A DNA stretch of 64,000 nucleotides. Origin: Schlesneria sp. DSM 10557. Its GTDB lineage: Bacteria > Planctomycetota > Planctomycetia > Planctomycetales > Planctomycetaceae. The DNA lies in the NCBI RefSeq assembly GCF_041860085.1, contig NZ_CP124747.1, forward strand, positions 806,001 through 870,000. Reading direction: 5' to 3'. Shown here in pieces: positions 13,416-21,136 of the stretch. The position numbers and the translations under genes were made by a program. The notes beneath the pieces were generated by a model that saw nothing but the letters and a program-made list of their open reading frames with translations, was not told where the DNA came from and made no database searches. Position 1 is the first letter of the stretch, and the number at the start of each line of letters is the position of its first letter.

Positions 13416-13621
13416 CGTCGAGCCCCTTTGAATCTTCGCGAGGATCGCTTGTGCCGCGTTCCGTTTGCTTGTGCGATGTCGATCAGGCTGTTTGACTTCC
13501 CGTTCGCCTCAACGCGATGTAGCCAGCGACAGACAGAACAGTTCCAGTGGGTGACAGACTCGCCGATCACGTTCACGGCTCCGCATCCTCGGCACGTCGC
13601 TTGATTCTGTGACTCGCTCAA
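13406..13621 (-). CDS. Zinc-ribbon protein (71 aa)
   Basis: 71 residues, ATGA overlap with the helicase stop. Cys pattern CRGCGAVNVIGESVTHWNCS-VC gives two Cys pairs 14-15 residues apart, a small zinc ribbon like those of RNA polymerase or primase. The basic C-terminus (RHKRSSRRFKGARR) suggests nucleic-acid binding. Translational coupling to the helicase points to a primase or loader-like accessory role, which is inference. Confidence 0.6.
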   Translation of the reverse strand: MSESQNQATCRGCGAVNVIGESVTHWNCSVCRWLHRVEANGKSNSLIDIAQANGTRHKRSSRRFKGARRWQ

Positions 13622-15417
13622 AATGTGGTCTCCCCGAATGGGTCTGCCACCGGGAATGAATGTCCTGAAGTTTCATGGGACGATTCATCACCCTGCCACA
13701 CACACACACTGGGAACCCCCCTTAAGGGGTTGTTCCCGGTGTGTGTGCTGCCAGTGGGAACGAGTGGGATATTCCCGGTGGTTCCCACTGATTCCCGGTG
13801 TTGTGTTGAGAGTCGGTAGCCGTCGTATTCCTGCTTGTTGGCCTTCCGAATTTTGACGACCTCGATCGCTCCAAGTTCCTTCAATCTGTCGGTCGCTGCC
13901 CGTGCTCTCGTTCCGGTCAGGACTGCGGCGCGGGTAAAAAACGTCTCAGTATTCCCGTCAGGATGTTTTCGATACTGCTCCAGGAGCTTCTGCATATCCT
14001 TCTCGACTTGCCGCTCAGCCTTGATGCGTGTCTGTTCTTCCTTCGCCGATTCCCGGTTCTCGATCGTTTCTGCGATCGCTGCGGAGATCGGTTGCACGCT
14101 CACGTCCCATCGACGGCCACCACGGTCGTTCCGCGAGCCCTCGTCAATGTCGAGTGCCCACCCGCCTGAGTGACCAGCCGAGCCCCCGACGGTCAGCCAC
14201 AGCTTGTGAGTGCCGGACTGTTCGGGGTCGTATCGCTCTCGACGGTTCAGCAGGATCCACTGGCGAGCCCACTCCTGAAATCCCGCCCACGAGATGTTTT
14301 CCAGTTCTGGGATCGCGAACGGGTCATTTGTCGACTTTTTGCAATGGTGGATGAGGATGATCGTGCATCCTGTTTCCGCCATCACCTCGGTCAGATCCAT
14401 GAGCTTGGGACCGACCTTGAACAGGTTCCCAGCCTCGTCGCCGATGTCCAGGCACAAGTAAGCGGGATCGACGATCAGAACGTCGAGTGCGTTGTCCCGG
14501 ATGAACTTGATCAGATCCAGTTTCGTCTCTGGCCGACCAAGTCGCGGAAGGTCACTCGACCAGATGTTATTTTCGTAGTCTGACAGATTGTGCCACGGCT
14601 TCGATCTCGCAATTCGTCGTGCGGTCTCTTGGATCGTTGCCTCACCACTCTCACCGCTCATAAACGCAACTCGCATCGGACGCGGGACAGTGAAGCGATT
14701 CACGAATTTCGAACCACTCCCGACTGATAGCGACAAATCAACGGCAATGGTGGTCTTGAGGCATTTCTTGACCGCAGCGAGGATGCAGGGTTGCCCTTTG
14801 ACTAGAATGTCATCGATGAGGAATTCGGTGCGAATATCCGCCGCGTCGAGTTCACCAGAAGTCAGCACCCGGAACTTAGGCTTCGCGTTGAATGCGACAG
14901 TCTCAGAGACAGTCGAGATCCTGCTGGCCGCTTCCGCCAGAACCTCATCGAGACTTGACGAGGGATCTTCCAGCCGCCGCATCGTGTCGCGGATCGCGTA
15001 TGTAGCCGCTCGCCGTACCGCCTTCTCCCGGACGATGAACGCATAGTGTCCGATGTTCGCGGAGTGCGCCACCTTTTCGAGCATCGGCAGCAGGAACAGC
15101 CCCGCTTCCTGCTCCGTCCGCAGCACTCGACGGGAGGCCAGCTCAGCACACACTGTCACGAGATCAGGAATGCACCCATCCCGCCGCTGTGTCGCAATGA
15201 CGTCATAGACGTGTCGGTGGAGTTCGCTGTAAAGGTCACCCCTCGACAGCAGAGCGAGGCCAGCATCAGCCCCTGCCGCATCCAGCAGCATGCAGCCTAA
15301 GCACGACATTTCAGCATCGAGTGATTGATGCGGGGTCTTGATGTCGTGATTGACTGGACGACCATCATTCCTGATCGTGTCGAAAACAGCCGGGTCGAAG
15401 TCGCCAGAATCGCTCAA
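13618..15417 (-). CDS. DnaB-N/RepA-like replicative helicase (599 aa)
   Basis: 599 residues. Residues 30-150 match the DnaB N-terminal helical domain (SLDAEMSCLGCMLLDAAG). Residues 190-430 form a RepA/KaiC-type ATPase: a Walker A variant KKCLKTTIAVDL, Walker B LDVLIVDPAYLCL and a sensor IILIHHCKKS. Residues 470-540 look like a winged helix (TRAAVLTGTRARAATDRLKE). The Pro/Thr/Gly-rich end is encoded by a tandem 10-bp repeat. Such proteins drive replication of plasmids and phage-like elements, so the element probably replicates when excised. It is coupled to genes on both sides (ATGA). The Walker A lacks the standard GxxxxGK form, as in many RepA-like planctomycete proteins. Confidence 0.75.
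   Translation of the reverse strand: MSDSGDFDPAVFDTIRNDGRPVNHDIKTPHQSLDAEMSCLGCMLLDAAGADAGLALLSRGDLYSELHRHVYDVIATQRRDGCIPDLVTVCAELASRRVLRTEQEAGLFLLPMLEKVAHSANIGHYAFIVREKAVRRAATYAIRDTMRRLEDPSSSLDEVLAEAASRISTVSETVAFNAKPKFRVLTSGELDAADIRTEFLIDDILVKGQPCILAAVKKCLKTTIAVDLSLSVGSGSKFVNRFTVPRPMRVAFMSGESGEATIQETARRIARSKPWHNLSDYENNIWSSDLPRLGRPETKLDLIKFIRDNALDVLIVDPAYLCLDIGDEAGNLFKVGPKLMDLTEVMAETGCTIILIHHCKKSTNDPFAIPELENISWAGFQEWARQWILLNRRERYDPEQSGTHKLWLTVGGSAGHSGGWALDIDEGSRNDRGGRRWDVSVQPISAAIAETIENRESAKEEQTRIKAERQVEKDMQKLLEQYRKHPDGNTETFFTRAAVLTGTRARAATDRLKELGAIEVVKIRKANKQEYDGYRLSTQHRESVGTTGNIPLVPTGSTHTGNNPLRGVPSVCVWQGDESSHETSGHSFPVADPFGETTF
13701..13800. repeat. Iteron-like 10-bp repeats inside the helicase gene
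   Basis: Three tandem 10-mers at 13771-13800 (ATTCCCGGTG, GTTCCCACTG, ATTCCCGGTG), plus GTTCCCGGTG at 13732-13741 and inverted copies at 13708-13715 and about 13752-13761. An imperfect inverted repeat of about 23 bp (13701-13723 with 13724-13747) contains two of them. The pattern resembles replication iterons, but it also encodes protein. Confidence 0.6.
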
Positions 15418-15665
15418 CCGGCCACCTCCAATTCTAGGAGTGCAGCCAGCCGCCGTGACGCTGACACGAGTGCCAGATGATCGTCGATCGATCGCTCAGC
15501 CAACGTCGATTGCAGGGCAGTATCAACCGCCTCGATGTGCTGAGCAACGAGTTGAGATGTTGCATGCAGGTGACGGAGCAGCGCGAAGCCCTCCGCCCGA
15601 ATTTCGCAGACTCGTTGAAGAGAAAGGCCGGTTTCGCTGTTGCCGTGAGAGCATTCCATGCTCAT
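15414..15665 (-). CDS. Small helical hypothetical protein (83 aa)
   Basis: 83 residues whose stop overlaps the helicase start (ATGA). All-helical, with a His-rich stretch (LLRHLHATSQLVAQHIEAVD) and a Leu-rich end (LVSASRRLAALLELEVAG). No family is recognised. The position directly before a replicative helicase would suit a loader or regulator, which is inference only. Confidence 0.5.
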   Translation of the reverse strand: MSMECSHGNSETGLSLQRVCEIRAEGFALLRHLHATSQLVAQHIEAVDTALQSTLAERSIDDHLALVSASRRLAALLELEVAG

Positions 15666-15761
15666 AATTAGTTGATCCTCGTGATTGTCGTGTTGCGGGG
15701 TCTATCGAGATTCGAGCCCGCCGGTCTTGTCCACCGGCGAGGCCCCTCGATCTCTCAGAGT

Positions 15762-16058
15762 TCAGTCGGTCTCGTCGTCGAGCATGCAATCACAGACCTT
15801 GCCAGTCGGACGAATCTCGGCTTCGACGGTGGTACTGAGACTGAGCCATGCCGCAGTGAGCTTCTTCCAGTTGGCATCAGTGGGGAAGCAGTTGTGCACC
15901 GCAGCCGCAGTTGCGAGCGTCTCAATCCCGCCTGCTAACTTCGCCGCAAGATCACTCGAATCCCGTCGCATGTTGCTTGCGACTTCGATAATCGAATGCA
16001 CGTCAGCCGTGGATGCACGGTAGTTTTTGGGGTCGTTGTCGGGTCCTACGAATGGCAT
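15762..16058 (-). CDS. Hypothetical protein (98 aa)
   Basis: 98 residues from ATG at 16058 (AGAGA 5-6 bases upstream); an upstream ATG at 16106 is in frame but lacks a ribosome site. The core is helical (DVHSIIEVASNMRRDSSDLA then TLATAAAVHNCF), and the end carries a Cys pair, GKVCDCMLDDETD. No family known. It is the first small gene after the HTH gene. Confidence 0.5.
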   Translation of the reverse strand: MPFVGPDNDPKNYRASTADVHSIIEVASNMRRDSSDLAAKLAGGIETLATAAAVHNCFPTDANWKKLTAAWLSLSTTVEAEIRPTGKVCDCMLDDETD

Positions 16059-16127
16059 GGGGTCTCTTTCTGAAACTGGGGGACTAAGGGAAAATTCTGA
16101 CGTCAAGTCACGGGTTGAGGCGGGGCC

Positions 16128-16433
16128 TCAACCGAGCATCTCTTGCAATTCCAACTTCGCAGCCACTGAGCGACGCTGGCGCGTGCTTGGTGACGGTTCA
16201 GCATTCGGAACCGGCGGGGAGTTGATCGCCTCCAGCCACCGCTGCACAGCCTCCTCGCTGGTCCATCGCCGTCGGCAGACCTTGATGGTCTCCAACCGAT
16301 GGAGTTGTCCGTCCTGACCGCGAGCACCTCTCATGATGATTCGTGATCCAGTCGCGGGACCAGGATTACCGGGGATGAGCTTCAGGGCAGTCGGGATCGT
16401 AATGAGCGTTTCATTCAGTAATTGGTTTGACAT
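16128..16433 (-). CDS. DUF1580-like HTH protein, excisionase-type (101 aa)
   Basis: 101 residues. The pattern LLNETLITIPTALKLIP, then a Gly/Arg-rich wing (GSRIIMRGARGQDGQLHRLE) and TIKVCRRRWTSEEAVQRWLE matches planctomycete DUF1580 proteins, which resemble MerR/excisionase winged HTH domains (an L..aak.lP, R..HR.T, then a gld.LE-type ending). In integrated elements such proteins usually direct excision or repress early genes. It heads the large replication operon (16433 to 12549) in the right half, a classic position for an early regulator. The ribosome site is weak. Confidence 0.6.
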   Translation of the reverse strand: MSNQLLNETLITIPTALKLIPGNPGPATGSRIIMRGARGQDGQLHRLETIKVCRRRWTSEEAVQRWLEAINSPPVPNAEPSPSTRQRRSVAAKLELQEMLG

Positions 16434-16497
16434 AGACTACTAGGACTCCGTGCGAGTGCTGGTGATAGTGACTGCGAGCAAGGGAATATAAACGCGA

Positions 16498-16522
16498 AAA
16501 GCCGCCAATCAATGGCGGCTTT
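16498..16522. terminator. Hairpin terminator between 16433 and 16586
   Basis: 10-bp arms AAAGCCGCCA (16498-16507) and TGGCGGCTTT (16513-16522), 5-nt loop. Both strands have T-rich tails, so it can stop the leftward gene at 16586 before the DUF1580 gene. Confidence 0.75.
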
Positions 16523-16532
16523 CTTTACTTCA

Positions 16533-16575
16533 GGTCAATCCGGTACGGACCACACTAAGTAGTGGTCAATCCGGT
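16533..16575. repeat. Direct repeat GGTCAATCCGGT, two copies
   Basis: GGTCAATCCGGT at 16533-16544 and 16564-16575, 31 bp apart, with the hairpin GACCAC/GTGGTC (16548-16567) between and overlapping the second copy. The arrangement fits a protein-binding site upstream of the DUF1580 gene. Confidence 0.5.
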
Positions 16576-16585
16576 GCAGACTGAC

Positions 16586-17620
16586 TCAATTTTCTGCTTG
16601 GAGATTCTGGCAAGCCGAAAGTCTCTTGCCCTCCAACGCTAGGTCTATATCTGCGCAGTACCCCTTCAATGCAGTCAGGCCACCCCAAACGTACTTCGGC
16701 TTCTCCTGTGTGTGCTTGTAATTGGGGTTGTGGACCTCCTTCGACATAGCAGTGAGAATTGCGGTTTTGTCACGATTCTTGTGCTGCGACCAGCGGCGCA
16801 TAAGTTCCTTCCGAGCTGCATCTCGCTTTGCCTTCTTCCGAGCCTCTTGGCTAAGTCGCCCCCGAGTGCCACCATCCGCAACGCGACGACCTCGTTCTAT
16901 TTGCTTAATGGTCAAGTCGGAGTCTGGTCGCGGGAACGTGCTGGTAATCTCTGCTCCTTCTGCAAGTGTCCCGAATCTAACAGACAATAATTTAATCCGT
17001 GGCTCACCTTTTTGGGTTTCATTATGCAGAAACTCATCTATCTGGCAGTCACGTACTTGTGCAGCAAACTCATCAAAATCACGTCGCTTTATCGGAAATG
17101 TAATAGGTTTGACCGACTTACTTCTTACCAAATCCGATAGTCGCTTACCTTTCTCTGTAATCCGCAAAATGTATGTTCCTTCCGTGGATGTTATGGAAAC
17201 GTTCTTACCGAACGAAGGAGGCGTACACCATCTCTCACCGGCCCTCAAACGAGCATCCCTCAGAACTTCAGAGTCTATGAGGGTGTCAAATCCAAGGTAC
17301 CGAAATTCCAGCCACTCGCCAGTGTTGTCATCTGACACGAAGACAATAAATAGACTTTCAGCCAGTCGAGAATTGAGCAACAAATTTAGTGAGGGTATGC
17401 GTTTTTCATATCTCACAAACCCAGATCCACGGAGGGACAGAAGGCCACTGACAGTCATGGCGCGACTATGGTCTCGGAGGGTCTCAAGACCTCTATCCGG
17501 AGGCGGAGGTGGTTCATGCCCCTTCGCCCAAATGGTCGTCTGATTTAGTGGACGGTATGTTCCGGTTACTGACAATAAGTCATCCAGATCGTAAGACGAA
17601 TCAAAGTGCTCAGTATGCAT
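16586..17620 (-). CDS. Hypothetical protein (344 aa)
   Basis: 344 residues from ATG 17620, chosen over 17650 because GAGGAG lies 7 bases upstream. It starts MHTEHFDSSYDLDDLLS. The middle reads WLEFRYLGFDTLIDSEVL and has short strands; the C-terminal third is basic and helical (RLSQEARKKAKRDAARKELM) and ends with a conserved-looking YKHTQEKPKYVWGGL. It may be a DNA-binding replication or regulation protein, but no family is recognised. It lies between the integrase and the DUF1580 gene. Codon use is more A/T-rich than the neighbours, suggesting a different history. Confidence 0.55.
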   Translation of the reverse strand: MHTEHFDSSYDLDDLLSVTGTYRPLNQTTIWAKGHEPPPPPDRGLETLRDHSRAMTVSGLLSLRGSGFVRYEKRIPSLNLLLNSRLAESLFIVFVSDDNTGEWLEFRYLGFDTLIDSEVLRDARLRAGERWCTPPSFGKNVSITSTEGTYILRITEKGKRLSDLVRSKSVKPITFPIKRRDFDEFAAQVRDCQIDEFLHNETQKGEPRIKLLSVRFGTLAEGAEITSTFPRPDSDLTIKQIERGRRVADGGTRGRLSQEARKKAKRDAARKELMRRWSQHKNRDKTAILTAMSKEVHNPNYKHTQEKPKYVWGGLTALKGYCADIDLALEGKRLSACQNLQAEN

Positions 17621-17731
17621 TGCTCGGCTCCTCATCCGGGCTCTTCCCAAGAAAAAGATACGCGGGAAGGCGGTTGGGAAAACCGCTTTTCGGGAGCTAA
17701 CCTATCCCGCGTTGAACGTATCGTATCGTGC

Positions 17732-18826
17732 TCAGCCGTGTTTTCGAGCGAGTTCGATTACCCGCTCGTCAGTGAAGTGAGCGTAGATCTGAGTTGTCTT
17801 CGAGTCGCTGTGTCCCATCAGGACCTGTGCGGAGTCGAGATCCTCTTTCGCTCGGATCTCAGTGGCCGCGTTGTGGCGAAGCCAGTGAGCAGTGAACTTC
17901 GGCAGTCCCAGCTTGTTGCACCAGTAGACGATCGTTTTTGTGAACGTGTCCCGTCGAATCGGGAAGAGTCTCGTCTTGCCGTCGGATCGCAGGTACCGCC
18001 GCAGGATCAGTTTTGCCTTGGGACCGAAAGCCAGAACGCGAGTCTTGCCGTGATGAATCATCTTGTGGTCGGCCAGGGTCGCGGTCCAGACGTCGCCCGA
18101 AGTGTCGATCATCCCAGTGGTCAGGGAAACGAGTTCACCCGGACGCGCACCCGTGAGCAGGCAGAGATCGATCATGTCTCGAGTACGCTGATTCACCTTG
18201 GCGCGAATCGCGTCGATGTGGTCGCGGGGGACGGCAGTTCGGGGAGGAAGTTCGACCGCTTGGCATCGGCCTTTGAGCAGTGGCTCCATCGCATCAAGAT
18301 TCGTGACGACAGCCGCACCAGCCAACGTCGAACCGAGCAGATCGTGCGAATAGGCAAACCGAAACACCTGACGGATTCGACCGCAGCTTTTGTTGATGTA
18401 TTTGCGGGACCACCCGAGATCGATCATCTTGTCTCGGACCGCCCGCAACTTCGAGGCAGTGAAACCATCAGGACCAGATGCCTGAGTCTCACCATAGAGT
18501 GCCACGAGTGGACGAACCGCAGAGCAGAAGCAGTCGTATTCAGATGTGGTACGACCGTCCTTCACGTAATGCTTTTGAGCGTGGCGAAGAAACGCCAGAA
18601 CGATCTCATTGACCGTGAACCCCGCAGCCGACTGGGGAGCCACCTGTGGTACGCCAGCAGCATGCTGGGAAATCAGGTCGCCATAGGCCCGGTAACTTTC
18701 GACGGACCCGAAGGGACCAAGGTAGTGATCCTTCCCGTTGATCCGGACGCGAGCTTGACCGCTCGGCTTGTGAATCAGGTACGAGGGAACCTTTTTCTTC
18801 GACGGAGATCGCTTCTGCTGTGACAC
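17732..18826 (-). CDS. int: Tyrosine recombinase (integrase) of the element
   Basis: 364 residues. An N-terminal basic segment (about 1-50) precedes a core-binding domain (about 70-165) and the catalytic domain. Catalytic residues seen: Arg228 in TGARPGE, His314 and Arg317 in HWLRH, His339 in LMGHSDSKTT and Tyr348 in IYAHF. It lies 139 bp from attR and reads away from the tRNA, as in many tRNA-targeting integrases. It would cut and join at the 25-bp repeat. All catalytic residues are present, so it is probably active; an arm-type palindrome lies just upstream of its start. Confidence 0.9.
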   Translation of the reverse strand: MSQQKRSPSKKKVPSYLIHKPSGQARVRINGKDHYLGPFGSVESYRAYGDLISQHAAGVPQVAPQSAAGFTVNEIVLAFLRHAQKHYVKDGRTTSEYDCFCSAVRPLVALYGETQASGPDGFTASKLRAVRDKMIDLGWSRKYINKSCGRIRQVFRFAYSHDLLGSTLAGAAVVTNLDAMEPLLKGRCQAVELPPRTAVPRDHIDAIRAKVNQRTRDMIDLCLLTGARPGELVSLTTGMIDTSGDVWTATLADHKMIHHGKTRVLAFGPKAKLILRRYLRSDGKTRLFPIRRDTFTKTIVYWCNKLGLPKFTAHWLRHNAATEIRAKEDLDSAQVLMGHSDSKTTQIYAHFTDERVIELARKHG

Positions 18827-18847
18827 GACAGGCAGCTCCTTGAATGG

Positions 18848-18865
18848 TGTGGTAAATCTACCACA
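18848..18865. promoter_or_regulatory. TGTGGTA palindrome by attR, candidate integrase arm site
   Basis: TGTGGTA (18848-18854) and TACCACA (18859-18865) around AATC, next to a further CACTACC. It shares the GTGGTA word with the cluster near attL and also overlaps the integrase promoter region, so it could autoregulate int. Confidence 0.45.
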
Positions 18866-18938
18866 CTACCGAAGGCGTTTTTGCTGCACTGCCGACCACC
18901 GACAGGTAACGTAACTCGTTTCAGCTTCGAGCGTTCCA

Positions 18939-18962
18939 ACTTCTCAAAACCTGAGAAAGTTG
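18939..18962 (-). terminator. Hairpin now following tRNA-Lys, supplied by the element
   Basis: AACTTCTCA paired with TGAGAAAGTT (one bulged base) around AAACC. On the minus strand it lies just 3' of the tRNA. It differs in sequence from the hairpin beyond attL, as expected if the element brings its own replacement. Confidence 0.5.
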
Positions 18963-18964
18963 AG

Positions 18965-18989
18965 ATGCCCCCACTAGGGCTCGAACCTA
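18965..18989. repeat. attR, 25-bp repeat within tRNA-Lys
   Basis: Identical to 1858-1882. It forms the 3' part (acceptor strand and T-arm) of the intact tRNA-Lys, showing that integration rebuilt the tRNA gene. Confidence 0.9.
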
Positions 18990-19038
18990 GAACCTAATGA
19001 TTAAGAGTCATTTGCTCTACCAATTGAGCTATAGGGGC
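18966..19038 (-). tRNA. tRNA-Lys(CTT)
   Basis: 73 nt on the minus strand. The acceptor arm GCCCCTA pairs with TGGGGGC, the D-arm is GCTC/GAGC, the anticodon stem AATGA/TCATT encloses the loop CTCTTAA with anticodon CTT, and the T-arm is CTAGG/CCTAG. No encoded CCA. It is the integration target of the element. Confidence 0.95.
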
Positions 19039-19233
19039 TTGGTGCGGCGGATTCTAATGAGAGAGGGGACCGGGATCAAGCGGCAAGGCACCTCAAAAAA
19101 TGAAGATTTCGGTCGGATTCAGAATCGGCCTGGTCGACTCACGATCAGCCATCGTTTACTGTTCATTTTCCCGGTAACCATTACTGGCGTTCAGCCGGTG
19201 ATTGGCCTTTGAGCCCTCTTTTTCAGTTTTTTT

Positions 19234-20433
19234 ATGCCACTCATCGAAGTCTCGTCCACTCCCGTCGTCCTGCGACTGAATCGCGATCTGGTGCGATTGA
19301 TCAAGCGTGGGGACCCATGGGTTTACGCGGATGCGTTGCGGGATCTCCCTCACGCTCCGGCGGGGACTCCTGCGGTTTTATTGGATAACCGTAAGGGGCA
19401 GGCGGTCGCTCGAGGTTTTTACGATCCTCGATGTCCTGTTGCATTGCGGATTTGTGAGACGGATCCGGAAATGAAGCTGGATGACCGGTGGGCCGAGCGA
19501 CGTCTGCGCGGAGCCCTGGATCTGCGTCGTGGTTTTTCCTTTGACGGCCCGACCAATGGATTCCGACTTCTCAATGGGGAGGGGGATTGCGTGCCGGGTG
19601 TGGTCGCCGACGTCTACGGTGACACGGCGGTTGTGAAACTGGACGGTGAGGGGCCGGCTGGTTTCTGGAAAATTGATGAACTGGCGGAGTGGCTCGCGCG
19701 GGAACAGAACCTGCCACGAATCTATGAGCGTCAGAAGGAACGGGGGGCGGCCGGCCGACCTCTGGTGGGAACGACACCCGCTGAACCCGTTTCCTTTCGC
19801 GAACATGGACTGGAGTTTACTGCCGATGTTGTTCGTGGACAGAAAACGGGATTCTTTCTCGACCAACGGGATAATCGGCAGTTGATTCGCGCCTGGTCTC
19901 GCGATGCGACGGTGCTGAATGTCTTTTCCTACACGGGGGGCTTTTCGATTGCAGCGGGTGCGGGGGGAGCAACACACGTCACCTCCGTCGATGTTGCTCC
20001 TGCGGCGATCGAAGCAGCGAACGCACACTGGCAACGGAACGGCTTTCCCGCTGACCAGCACACGGGAGTTGCCACGGATGCCTTCGAGTTTCTGGCGCAG
20101 GCGTCCAGCGAAAAACGACGATGGCAGGTGGTGGTTCTCGATCCCCCCTCGTTTGCCCCGAATCGTGAATCGGTTCCGAAGGCGAAATCGGCCTATCAGA
20201 ATGTCATTGAAGCGGGGGCGCGCGTGACGGCGCGACAGGGGCTGCTGGCGGTGGCATCGTGTTCCAGCCATATCGATCTACCAATGTTTCTGGAATGTTG
20301 TGAAGAAGGGATTTCCCGGGCACGCCGCCGGGGAACGGTAATCAATGTCGGGGGCCAGCCCACCGACCACCCCACGCCGCTGGCCTTACCGGAATTTCGC
20401 TATCTCAAGTTTGTCCTGCTGCGACTGGATTGA
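19234..20433 (+). CDS. rlmI: RlmI-like 23S rRNA (cytosine-C5) methyltransferase
   Basis: 399 residues, near the usual RlmI length. An N-terminal PUA-like domain (about 1-85, HPWVY-like GDPWVYADAL) is followed by a class I SAM methyltransferase: TGFFLDQRDNR before motif I, NVFSYTGGFSIAA (SAM binding), VLDPPSFAPN and the motif VASCSSHI with the Cys expected for a C5-cytosine mechanism. Family members methylate C1962 of 23S rRNA with S-adenosylmethionine. It is a stand-alone gene. A frame-shifted minus-strand open frame across it is a shadow. Confidence 0.85.
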   Translation: MPLIEVSSTPVVLRLNRDLVRLIKRGDPWVYADALRDLPHAPAGTPAVLLDNRKGQAVARGFYDPRCPVALRICETDPEMKLDDRWAERRLRGALDLRRGFSFDGPTNGFRLLNGEGDCVPGVVADVYGDTAVVKLDGEGPAGFWKIDELAEWLAREQNLPRIYERQKERGAAGRPLVGTTPAEPVSFREHGLEFTADVVRGQKTGFFLDQRDNRQLIRAWSRDATVLNVFSYTGGFSIAAGAGGATHVTSVDVAPAAIEAANAHWQRNGFPADQHTGVATDAFEFLAQASSEKRRWQVVVLDPPSFAPNRESVPKAKSAYQNVIEAGARVTARQGLLAVASCSSHIDLPMFLECCEEGISRARRRGTVINVGGQPTDHPTPLALPEFRYLKFVLLRLD

Positions 20434-20638
20434 TCGATTGAGCTGTCGACGTGCGGACAGATTGCTGAGGAGTCGTCTCGGTGCGAGGGTCTGACTTGAG
20501 GTTCATGACCGACTGATAGGTCGAGGAGACAGGCCCCGTGTAGGGACCTGCACCGGGCGGATCTTTGCAGACCAGACTACAATCAACTTCCGTTGCACGG
20601 GGCTCGGGAAAAAGAGTCGCAGAGAAGGGCTACAGACG

Positions 20639-21136
20639 ATGTCATACTGGTTACGCTCGGACAATGAGACGCTCGTTTGTCACGCCGAATCCCTGCTTGA
20701 GACGAATGAGGCGGGGCGGTCTCTGGCGGGAAGATTGCAGCCCGGTGACGTAATCGCACTGATCGGCGATCTTGGGGCAGGGAAGACTCAGTTCGTTAAA
20801 GGGGTTGCGGAAGGGCTGGATGTGGCTACCGAAGAGGTCAACAGCCCGACATTCACCTTGATTCAAGAGTATCCGGGCCGCATTCTGATGCGGCATTGTG
20901 ACACCTATCGTTTGCGAGACGCGGAAGAGTTTGCCGACCTGGGGCTGGATGAGTTATTCGCCACAGACGGTGTAGCCCTGATCGAATGGGCCGATCGCGT
21001 TGAGGAGTATCTCCCGCGGGACCGGGTCATTGTGCGGATCACGATCAACAGTCCGACAACGCGAATTCTGGAAATCAGTGCGACCGGGAACCGGTCTCGG
21101 GCGACCCTTGCTCAACTGGCCGCGACAGTCCTCTAG
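20639..21136 (+). CDS. tsaE: TsaE, tRNA t6A biosynthesis ATPase
   Basis: 165 residues. Walker A is in ALIGDLGAGKTQFVKGVAEG (about residues 38-57), followed by the family motif EVNSPTFTLIQEY and the conserved HCDTYRL and IEWADR. TsaE hydrolyses ATP to cycle the TsaBD complex that makes N6-threonylcarbamoyl adenosine in ANN-reading tRNAs. The gene has a 205-bp leader after rlmI and no tsaB nearby in this window. Confidence 0.9.
   Translation: MSYWLRSDNETLVCHAESLLETNEAGRSLAGRLQPGDVIALIGDLGAGKTQFVKGVAEGLDVATEEVNSPTFTLIQEYPGRILMRHCDTYRLRDAEEFADLGLDELFATDGVALIEWADRVEEYLPRDRVIVRITINSPTTRILEISATGNRSRATLAQLAATVL

Larger units (their letters stand above)
1858..18989. mobile_element. Integrated element at tRNA-Lys(CTT), about 17.1 kb
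   Basis: Bounded by a perfect 25-bp direct repeat matching the 3' end of tRNA-Lys. A tyrosine integrase sits 139 bp from the right repeat. Contents are a replicative helicase, an HTH protein of DUF1580 type, zinc ribbons, a DUF5681-like protein, a HIRAN protein, an HExxH protein and many small unknowns, packed with 1-8 bp overlaps mostly on the minus strand. No capsid, portal, terminase, tail, lysis, relaxase or T4SS gene is recognisable. I infer a cryptic replicating integrative element or phage satellite that relies on other elements for spread. Individual gene products could hide structural roles that sequence reading alone cannot detect. Confidence 0.85.

Noticed and set aside
1858..18989. 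Ordinary complete prophage
   Set aside because: No capsid, portal, terminase or tail protein is recognisable in about 17 kb.
19378..20271. 297-codon minus-strand frame across rlmI
   Set aside because: It mirrors a well-supported methyltransferase and has no motif of its own.
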